This document shows, in pieces, positions 1 through 5,635 of a DNA stretch of 18,431 nucleotides. This DNA comes from Candidatus Moraniibacteriota bacterium (GTDB lineage Bacteria; Patescibacteriota; Minisyncoccia; Moranbacterales; GCA-2747515): NCBI GenBank assembly GCA_029938745.1, contig JAOZUJ010000007.1:1-18431 (forward strand). Reading direction: 5' to 3'. The translations under genes and the position numbers were made by a program. A model generated the notes under the pieces. The model was not told where the DNA came from. It did not search any database and was given only the letters and a program-made list of their open reading frames with translations. The first letter of the stretch is position 1, and every line of letters begins with the position of its first letter.

Positions 1-71
1 AGACACTTTTGCATCAGCGCCTTGGTTTTCTTCTCAGATGGTGCAAAATAACTTGGTATGACTATTGCCAT
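1..71 (-). CDS. 5' end of an unrecognised minus-strand gene (partial)
   Basis: The minus strand carries an ATG (71-69) preceded by GGGAG at Shine-Dalgarno distance, and an open frame that runs off the window after 23 residues. The visible peptide begins MAIVIPSYFAPSEKK and is too short to assign. Support for it being real is the ribosome binding site together with a consensus minus-strand promoter about 90 bases upstream. It is one of only two clear Shine-Dalgarno sites in the window. It is divergent from the rhodanese gene. Confidence 0.6.
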   Translation of the reverse strand, partial: MAIVIPSYFAPSEKKTKALMQKC

Positions 72-97
72 GGTATTCTCCCTGTTTTTGTAATAAC

Positions 98-115
98 TCA
101 TTGCAATCGCAATGA
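98..115. promoter_or_regulatory. Perfect inverted repeat in the leader of the minus-strand gene
   Basis: TCATTGC (98-104) and GCAATGA (109-115) are exact complements around a 4-base AATC spacer. The outer AACT (95-98) and AGTT (119-122) can extend the pairing with a bulge. No T-tract follows on either strand at terminator distance, so it is more likely an RNA hairpin or a protein-binding site than a terminator. Its role is unknown. Confidence 0.4.
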
Positions 116-160
116 ATCAGTTATTTATTTCTGTTAAAATACAGCTTTTTGATTGTATGT

Positions 161-188
161 ATTATACATGAATTTCTATTTTTGTCAA
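161..188 (-). promoter_or_regulatory. Promoter for the minus-strand gene
   Basis: Read on the minus strand there is a perfect -35 TTGACA (188-183) and a perfect -10 TATAAT (166-161) with a 16-base spacer. Transcription would start near 154, giving a leader of about 80 bases that contains the hairpin at 98-115. Confidence 0.65.
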
Positions 189-226
189 GTAAAATATGAT
201 ATTTTTTTAGTGATATACAGTAATTA

Positions 227-255
227 TTGACGTGGAGTCAAATATTTTATATAAT
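227..255 (+). promoter_or_regulatory. Consensus promoter for the rhodanese gene
   Basis: -35 TTGACG (227-232), 17-base spacer, and -10 TATAAT (250-255). The predicted start is near 262, leaving a leader of about 30 bases before the ATG at 292. It faces away from the minus-strand promoter at 161-188, so the two may share regulation. Confidence 0.7.
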
Positions 256-291
256 AAGAATTGGTTTAACTTTATGTAAAAACACAGTATT

Positions 292-654
292 ATGAATGTA
301 CCGTCAGTTTCTGTGGAGGAGTGTAAAGAATTACTTGATGAAGGTGATAATGAGGCTATTTTACTTGATGTGCGTACAAGTGGGGAAAATGCAATGTCAA
401 AAATTGAAAACTCTGTGTTGATACCGCTTGGTGAACTGCAAAGTCGTACAACTGAGTTAGATAAAGATAAAAAAATTCTCATTTATTGTGCAACTGGGAG
501 TCGTTCACAAGTTGCATGTAACATCTTGCAAACGGCAGGATTTGGAGATTGTTTCGATGTTCGTGATGGTATCAATGCGTGGCAACGTGCTGGTTTTCCT
601 GTGGAACACGGGGAGAGTGCGGACAATCCATTTGCGCGTATGTTTGGATTTTAG
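292..654 (+). CDS. Single-domain rhodanese-like sulfurtransferase
   Basis: A 120-residue protein made of one rhodanese domain. The active-site loop is CATGSRS with the catalytic cysteine at residue 66, the residue that would carry a persulfide in sulfur transfer from thiosulfate or another donor. The family's early LLDVR (24-28) and late DVRDGINAW (89-97) segments are both present. Length is normal for stand-alone cytosolic rhodaneses of the GlpE/PspE kind; no signal peptide is visible. The C-terminal 15 residues (ending ARMFGF) extend past the domain. No Shine-Dalgarno site precedes the ATG. The gene has its own consensus promoter and lies 38 bases ahead of pyk, so co-transcription is likely. 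The physiological sulfur acceptor cannot be told from sequence. Confidence 0.9.
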   Translation: MNVPSVSVEECKELLDEGDNEAILLDVRTSGENAMSKIENSVLIPLGELQSRTTELDKDKKILIYCATGSRSQVACNILQTAGFGDCFDVRDGINAWQRAGFPVEHGESADNPFARMFGF

Positions 655-692
655 ATTGAATTTTTAAATTTTTAAATAATTATATTTAAATT

Positions 693-2114
693 ATGGTACA
701 AAAATATTTCAAAAAAACAAAGATTGTCGCAACAATTGGTCCAGTGTCAGAAAATCCAGTGATGTTATCAAAGATGATTAGAGGAGGTGTGAATGTCGCA
801 CGTTTGAATTTTTCTCATGGCGATCATGCAGAACATGGACAGCGTATTGCATTTATCAGAGAAGCTGTAAAAAAGACAGGGCAAGATATTGCAATTTTAC
901 AAGATCTTGGTGGCGTAAAAATTCGTATTGGTGATTTTGCTGTTGGTCGCATAGTATTGAAAAGAGGACAAAAATTTATAATGACAACAAAAAAAACGCT
1001 AGGAAGTTCTAACCAGGTAACTGTAAATTATAGAAAATTACCACAAGAAGTAAAAAAAGGACAAGAAATTTTACTTGACGATGGTACAAAAAAGCTCATT
1101 GTCACAAAAACAACTGATACAACTATTGAAACAAAAGTTGTGGTTGGTGGCATGATTCGATCACGTCGTGGCGTGAATGTGCCAGGCGCGCGACTTAGTT
1201 GTAGTGCACTGACAACAAAAGATAAAAAAGATGTGGAATTTGGCATCAAAAATGATGTTGATTTTATGGCATTGTCATTTGTGCGAAATGCAAAGGATGT
1301 GACATATCTCAAGAATATGCTCAAGCGCAAAAAATCAACAATTAAAGTTATCGCAAAAATCGAAACACCTGAAGCAATCGAGGATATTGATGCAATTATT
1401 TCTGTAGCAGATGGAATTATGGTAGCACGTGGTGATCTGGCAATTGAAGTGCCTGCTGCGGATGTGCCACATTTGCAAAAAATGATCGTACAGAAATGTA
1501 ATATTGTAGGGAAGCCAGTGATTGTCGCAACACAAATGCTTGAATCAATGGTCTCTACACCAGTACCAACACGTGCAGAAGTAACAGATGTAGCAAATGC
1601 AATTCTGGACGGTGCTGATGCAGTGATGCTTTCAGCAGAGAGTGCCATCGGAGATTATCCAGTAGAGACAGTTAACATGATGACAGATATTGCTGTACGC
1701 ACGGAGCAAGAAATGACATGTCGCATGATCAAGGACAATGAGGATCATATGAGTCGCATAGTAAATGCAGTATCACACAGTGCAATTCAAATTGCGCACG
1801 ATACTCATGCAGTAGCAATTGTAGCACTGACAGAATCAGGATTTAGCGCGAGAAAAATTGCGAGGTATCGTCCAATACGTACAGTTGTTGCTTTGACACC
1901 ATATCGTCATACATATCGACATTTACAATTAACTTTTGGCGTGCGACCACATATTGTAGATAGTTTTAGTACAGTTGTAGAAACAATTGCGCAAACAAAA
2001 AAATTTGTACAAAAAAATAGATATGCAAAAAAGAATGATAAAATTGTCTTTGTTGCAGGTTTGCCATTCGGGCAAAAGGGAACAACAAATATGGTAATTG
2101 TAGAACAAATATAA
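693..2114 (+). CDS. pyk: Pyruvate kinase
   Basis: Catalyses phosphoenolpyruvate + ADP to pyruvate + ATP, the last step of glycolysis, in the cytoplasm. At 473 residues it is full length. Visible signatures: KTKIVATIGP near the N-terminus, NVARLNFSHG (34-43, with Arg37, Asn39 and Ser41), AKIETPEAI with catalytic Lys222 and metal ligand Glu224, MVARGDLA with metal ligand Asp248, VATQMLESM (278-286), PTRAEVTDVANA (292-303) and LSAESA. The C-terminal domain (about 350-473) is intact. Lys76 in GGVKIR sits where potassium-independent enzymes carry Lys instead of Glu, so potassium independence is inferred. The usual GPKIR reads GVKIR. No Shine-Dalgarno site is present; an A/T-only hairpin (671-678 with 683-690) lies directly before the ATG. 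A strong terminator follows. Confidence 0.97.
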   Translation: MVQKYFKKTKIVATIGPVSENPVMLSKMIRGGVNVARLNFSHGDHAEHGQRIAFIREAVKKTGQDIAILQDLGGVKIRIGDFAVGRIVLKRGQKFIMTTKKTLGSSNQVTVNYRKLPQEVKKGQEILLDDGTKKLIVTKTTDTTIETKVVVGGMIRSRRGVNVPGARLSCSALTTKDKKDVEFGIKNDVDFMALSFVRNAKDVTYLKNMLKRKKSTIKVIAKIETPEAIEDIDAIISVADGIMVARGDLAIEVPAADVPHLQKMIVQKCNIVGKPVIVATQMLESMVSTPVPTRAEVTDVANAILDGADAVMLSAESAIGDYPVETVNMMTDIAVRTEQEMTCRMIKDNEDHMSRIVNAVSHSAIQIAHDTHAVAIVALTESGFSARKIARYRPIRTVVALTPYRHTYRHLQLTFGVRPHIVDSFSTVVETIAQTKKFVQKNRYAKKNDKIVFVAGLPFGQKGTTNMVIVEQI

Positions 2115-2141
2115 GTAAATCAAAAGATGTTTAAAAAAGTG

Positions 2142-2177
2142 ACACATTTAAATACTGATTTAGATGTGTATTTTTTT
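2142..2177 (+). terminator. Intrinsic terminator after pyk
   Basis: A 12-base stem, 2142-2153 with 2158-2169 (one G-U pair), has a 4-base ACTG loop. It is followed by A and seven T (2171-2177). It lies 28 bases past the pyk stop and is a textbook Rho-independent terminator. Confidence 0.85.
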
Positions 2178-2202
2178 GTTTATTATAAAAAAGTGTTAAC
2201 AG

Positions 2203-2237
2203 GGGTAACGTTAGGGTAACGTTACCCTTTATTTTTT
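2203..2237 (+). terminator. Hairpin with T-rich tail upstream of argS: second terminator or attenuator
   Basis: GGGTAACGTT (2203-2212) pairs perfectly over 10 bases with AACGTTACCC (2218-2227) around an AGGGT loop. TTTATTTTTT follows (2228-2237). The GGGTAACGTT word also occurs a second time on the same strand (2214-2223), so AGGGTAACGTTACCCT (2213-2228) is itself a perfect 16-base palindrome. It ends 28 bases before the argS ATG. It could be a back-up terminator for pyk, an attenuator of argS, or an operator for a dimeric repressor. The sequence alone does not decide. Confidence 0.6.
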
Positions 2238-2265
2238 GGGTATTGCGTGATAGAGTACATAATAT

Positions 2266-3969
2266 ATGAAGAAAATAATTGGAAAAAAAATTAAAGAAAG
2301 CATTGTGCAACTACAAAAAGATGGCGTGTGGAGTGAATTTGATGTGCCAGAAATTGTGGTGGAGCGACCAAAAGATTTGTCTCATGGTGATTGGACGACA
2401 AATGTTGCTTTTTTATTAGCAAAAGAATTAAAAAAATCGCCGCTTGATGTTGCACAAGAGCTTGGTGGCGCATTGAGTGGTGAAGGATTAGAAAATATTA
2501 CAGATATTACAGCTGTGCAGCCAGGATATATTAATTTTACATGTGATAGAGATTTGCACACACAAGAGCTTAAAAGTATTATCAAAGTAGGTGATGAGTA
2601 TGGTAAAAATGATACTCTGCACGGGCAAAAGGTGACTGTTGAATATACACAGCCAAATCCATTCAAGCCATTTCATATTGGACATTTGATGAGTAATACA
2701 ATTGGAGAATCGTTATCGCGCATTATTGAATTTTCTGGTGCGGATGTTGTGCGTGCAAATTATCAAGGTGATGTTGGTCCACATGTTGCTAAGGCATTGT
2801 GGGGACTCAAAAAATTAGGATACGATCCAACGGATATTGATAAGATCGGAGAGGCTTATGCATATGGTCATGCTGCATCAGAGGATGATGAAAAAGCGAA
2901 AAAAGAAATCGATACAATTAATGCTGCGGTATATAGTGAAAGTGATCCTGAACTGATGAAAATATATAACACAGGACGCATAAAAACACTTGAGCGATTT
3001 GAAGAACTCTACGACATTCTTGGCACAAAATTTGATCGATATTATTTTGAAAGTGAAACATGGCAAAAAGGTGAAGAAATTGTACGTGCACATATGGGGG
3101 ATATTTTTGAAGAGAGTGAAGGTGCAATTATTTTTGATGGAGAAAAATACGGATTACACAAGCGTGTATTTATCACAACACAAGGATTGCCAACATATGA
3201 AGCAAAAGAGCTTGGATTGACATTTTTGAAAAAAGAAAAAGATCCATCAGATGTTTATCTTGTTACGACCGCAGTTGAGCAAGATGAATATTTTAAAGTT
3301 GTAACAAAAGCGTTGGAACTTATTGATGAATCATTTGTTGGTAAATTGAAACATATATCACATGGCATGATGCAACTTTCATCAGGAAAGATGTCATCAC
3401 GCAAGGGAAATGTTATTACAGGTGAATCATTAATTATGGATGCTCAAAAAGTAGCAGCAGAAAAAATGAGTGAACGAGCGGAGAATGATGTTGCACAAGA
3501 CACAATTAATATGATTGCTGTAGCTGGTCTCAAGTTTAGTATTTTGAAGCAACGTGCTGGAAAAAATATTGTGTATGATGCAGATACGGCATTGTCTTTT
3601 GATGGAGATTCAGGGCCTTATGTGCAGTACACATATGCGCGATGTCAATCTGTTATTGCAAAAGCACAAAAAAATAATATGCAACCAGCATTCATACATG
3701 CATGTGAAGGAAGTATTGTTGTTGAAAAAATTCTTACACAATTTGAAGAGGTTGTAGAATATGCTAATAAAGAATATGCTCCGCATCACATCGCAAATTA
3801 TCTTTTAGATCTTGTGCATGCGTATAATTCATATTATGCAGATAACATAATTGTAGATGTGGAAGAACAAGATATTTCAGAATATCGTCTGGCAGTAACA
3901 GTTGCAACAGCACAGGTTATTAAAAATGGTATGATGCTTTTGGGTATACGTGTGCCGGAAAAAATGTAA
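2266..3969 (+). CDS. argS: Arginyl-tRNA synthetase
   Basis: Class Ia synthetase charging tRNA-Arg with arginine. The 567-residue protein has an N-terminal Add1-like domain (about 1-90, with LSHGDWTTNVAF at 38-49, the family's HGD(Y/W)-T-N pattern). Next is the catalytic Rossmann fold with QPNPFKPFHIGH (HIGH at 137-140), and KMSSRKG (375-381) as the KMSKS loop. The C-terminal helical anticodon-binding (DALR) domain ends with LLGIRVPEKM, the usual family ending, so the gene is complete. The ATG has no clear Shine-Dalgarno site. It is isolated from pyk by one or two terminators, so it should have its own promoter, but I cannot point to a good one. The hairpin at 2203-2237 may regulate it. Confidence 0.97.
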   Translation: MKKIIGKKIKESIVQLQKDGVWSEFDVPEIVVERPKDLSHGDWTTNVAFLLAKELKKSPLDVAQELGGALSGEGLENITDITAVQPGYINFTCDRDLHTQELKSIIKVGDEYGKNDTLHGQKVTVEYTQPNPFKPFHIGHLMSNTIGESLSRIIEFSGADVVRANYQGDVGPHVAKALWGLKKLGYDPTDIDKIGEAYAYGHAASEDDEKAKKEIDTINAAVYSESDPELMKIYNTGRIKTLERFEELYDILGTKFDRYYFESETWQKGEEIVRAHMGDIFEESEGAIIFDGEKYGLHKRVFITTQGLPTYEAKELGLTFLKKEKDPSDVYLVTTAVEQDEYFKVVTKALELIDESFVGKLKHISHGMMQLSSGKMSSRKGNVITGESLIMDAQKVAAEKMSERAENDVAQDTINMIAVAGLKFSILKQRAGKNIVYDADTALSFDGDSGPYVQYTYARCQSVIAKAQKNNMQPAFIHACEGSIVVEKILTQFEEVVEYANKEYAPHHIANYLLDLVHAYNSYYADNIIVDVEEQDISEYRLAVTVATAQVIKNGMMLLGIRVPEKM

Positions 3970-4119
3970 CAACGTTTAGCACTTACGCATTTGGCACATT
4001 TCTTCGTCAAAAGTTCGTAAACTTCATTCGGAGTATTACACATACACATTAGTTGTCTACTCACTTTTTTCTTGAAATGTACTCAAATGTATAAATTCTA
4101 AGTGTTAATAAAAAATTAT

Positions 4120-5292
4120 ATGAAAATTGGAATAGATGCACGGACAATTCTCAATCCACTCAAGGGTGATGCAATTGGTGTGGGACATTATACATATCAA
4201 CTTATTCGACATTTACTTGAGATTGATACAAAAAATGAGTATGTATTATTTTTTGATGCACGTGTAAGACAAAAGGACATACGAAAATTTACACGAAAAA
4301 ATACAAAAATCGTATTTTATCCATTTTCTGATTACAAAAAATACATGCCTGGTGCTTACAATGAAATACTTGGCTCAGCAACTCTGTCGCGAGAAAATTG
4401 TGATGTGTTACACGTGACATCAACGGAGGTAAGAATTCCGTCGACATATCGTGGAAAATTAGTTGTGACATTACATGACCTTGGTATTTATAAAGTGCCA
4501 GAAATGTACAAGAGAACATCACGTATGCATATGAATATCGTGAAGAAATTTATGTTGCAAAAAGCAGATCACATTATCGCAGTGTCAGAAACGATCAAAA
4601 AAGATGCACAAAGTATTTGTCAGTCAAGTGATACAAAAACGAGTGTAGTCTATTCAGGATTGGATAAACGTTTTTTTGCTGATACAAAATGCAGTGGAAA
4701 AAATATGCCGAAAAAATTTGGTATTACAAAAAAATATATTCTTTTTCTTGGCACAATCGAGCCATCAAAAAATGTGACACGACTTCTTCATGCTTTCTCA
4801 CTTTTTAAAGAAGATCGTATTAAAAAGAGTCGGAGAGAATTATGTGATTATCAATTACTTGTTGCAGGAAAGCCGGGCTGGTTGTCGAGTGATATTAAAC
4901 ACATGGTGCGTGATCTGCAATTAGCAAAAGATGTAAAATTTAGTGGCTATGTTATTGGTGATGAATTGGTGCCACTTTTCAATCAGGCACAATTTTTTGT
5001 ACTCCCATCACTTTATGAGGGATTTGGAACGACGATTTTAGAAGCATTTGCAACTGGGACACCCGCAATTATTACAAATGCTGGCTCTGCACCAGAAATC
5101 GCAAATGGAGCTGCAAAACTTGTAAATCCTGTGGATACAAAAGAAATTGCAGAAGCGATGATGGAATTCGCAAACGACGAAGAATTGCGAGATAATTTTC
5201 GTGAAAAAGGGTTACGGCGCGCAAAAGATTTTGATTGGGAAAAAACAGCACGCGAAACAGTGGAAATATATGAGGATATTGTTGCAAAATAA
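4120..5292 (+). CDS. Glycosyltransferase family 4 (GT-B fold)
   Basis: A 390-residue retaining glycosyltransferase of the GT4/RfaB type. The N-terminal acceptor half begins MKIGIDARTI and contains GVGHYTYQL (20-28). The C-terminal donor half has FLGTIEPSKN (209-218, phosphate-binding region) and the E-x7-E motif in EGFGTTILE (Glu300 and Glu308), followed by GTPAIITNAGSAPEI. It would transfer a sugar from a nucleotide-sugar to a glycan or lipid on the inner face of the membrane; substrate unknown. I chose the ATG at 4120 over an in-frame GTG at 4102 because the family starts at this strand and nothing supports the longer form. It stands 150 bases after argS; that gap holds only a 5-base hairpin (4011-4024) with no T-tract and no convincing promoter. 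Confidence 0.88.
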   Translation: MKIGIDARTILNPLKGDAIGVGHYTYQLIRHLLEIDTKNEYVLFFDARVRQKDIRKFTRKNTKIVFYPFSDYKKYMPGAYNEILGSATLSRENCDVLHVTSTEVRIPSTYRGKLVVTLHDLGIYKVPEMYKRTSRMHMNIVKKFMLQKADHIIAVSETIKKDAQSICQSSDTKTSVVYSGLDKRFFADTKCSGKNMPKKFGITKKYILFLGTIEPSKNVTRLLHAFSLFKEDRIKKSRRELCDYQLLVAGKPGWLSSDIKHMVRDLQLAKDVKFSGYVIGDELVPLFNQAQFFVLPSLYEGFGTTILEAFATGTPAIITNAGSAPEIANGAAKLVNPVDTKEIAEAMMEFANDEELRDNFREKGLRRAKDFDWEKTARETVEIYEDIVAK

Positions 5293-5301
5293 TGAGTTTT
5301 C

Positions 5302-5331
5302 TTGTAGTCTAATAGTATAAAATAATAAAAT
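5302..5331 (+). promoter_or_regulatory. Possible promoter of the T-box leader and ileS
   Basis: TTGTAG (5302-5307), 18-base spacer, TAAAAT (5326-5331). A start about 7 bases downstream falls at 5337-5338, exactly at the first base of the first leader hairpin. The match to consensus is only fair, so the position argument carries most of the weight. Confidence 0.4.
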
Positions 5332-5336
5332 CCTTT

Positions 5337-5606
5337 GACAGTAGCAATCACTACTGAATTTGTCTGTACGAGATAAAAGGATGTGAGAAGAAAAGGATCA
5401 GTAACTAGTAATCAGTAACTTGTAGCTAGTGATTGGACCTGGTAGAACTCACCGTAAAAATGTGCGTAAGACATTTCAATGAAGGGTACTAGTTACTAAT
5501 TACTAGTTTCTAGTTACTAAAATAAGGTGGTACCACGCTTTGCCCGCCATAGCTTTATGCAAAGGCCGGGACAGTCGTCCTTAAAACGTTTGTTTTAAGG
5601 TTTTTT
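5337..5606 (+). ncRNA. T-box leader controlling ileS
   Basis: The T-box core AAGGTGGTACCACG is at 5524-5537. Its 7-base bulge TGGTACC (5528-5534) offers TGGT to pair with the ACCA end of uncharged tRNA-Ile. In the antiterminator, AAGG (5524-5527) pairs with CCTT (5579-5582) and ACG (5535-5537) with CGT (5576-5578). The same CCTT otherwise forms the terminator stem at 5579-5600, so the two are mutually exclusive, as in transcription-attenuating T-boxes. The first hairpin is very short: GACA/TGTC (5337-5340, 5361-5364) and GTAG/CTAC (5341-5344, 5351-5354), with the Ile codon ATC (5347-5349) in its loop, followed by A. Next come a long arm GTGAG/CTCAC (5383-5387, 5448-5452), a hairpin AAATGT/ACATTT (5458-5476), and a Stem III-like ACTAGT/ACTAGT hairpin (5488-5507). 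The T-box call is strong; the stem assignments are by eye. Confidence 0.85.
5400..5511. repeat. Imperfect long-range inverted repeat inside the T-box leader
   Basis: 5400-5420 and 5491-5511 are complementary at 19 of 21 positions and are built from short AGTAACTAG/CTAGTTACT words. A further copy of AGTTACT follows at 5512-5518. Pairing of these arms would compete with the local folds proposed for the middle of the leader. The low-complexity character also fits a small palindromic repeat that spread into the leader. Confidence 0.55.
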
Positions 5607-5612
5607 ATTTTT
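5579..5612 (+). terminator. T-box-controlled intrinsic terminator before ileS
   Basis: CCTTAAAAC (5579-5587) pairs perfectly with GTTTTAAGG (5592-5600) around a GTTT loop, followed by TTTTTTATTTTT (5601-5612). The first four stem bases are shared with the antiterminator. The hairpin ends about 24 bases before the ileS start, so it would stop transcription before the gene when tRNA-Ile is charged. Confidence 0.88.
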
Positions 5613-5635
5613 ATAATTTATTTAATTTGGATAGT

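Noticed and set aside
1028..1648. Long minus-strand open frame (206 codons) antisense to pyk
   Set aside because: It is a shadow of pyk codon bias: composition is Ser/Thr/Ile-rich and shows no motif. Pyruvate kinase is certain on the other strand.
3834..4064. Minus-strand frame of 76 codons with several cysteines (GTG start) reaching into argS
   Set aside because: Two thirds of it is antisense to argS, codon choice is unlike the neighbours, and there is no ribosome binding site. The 90 bases outside argS look somewhat protein-like, but not enough to call.
4102..4119. GTG start extending the glycosyltransferase by six residues
   Set aside because: The family begins at MKIGIDAR; the extension adds unconserved residues and has no ribosome binding site.
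5445..5453. GAACTCACC resembles a classical T-box specifier loop with CTC (Leu)
   Set aside because: The downstream gene is clearly ileS, CTCAC is better used pairing with GTGAG at 5383-5387, and the AGTA partner motif is not in the right place opposite it.
5627..5635. TTG start adding three residues to ileS
   Set aside because: ATG 5636 gives the normal family N-terminus, and nothing supports the weaker start codon.
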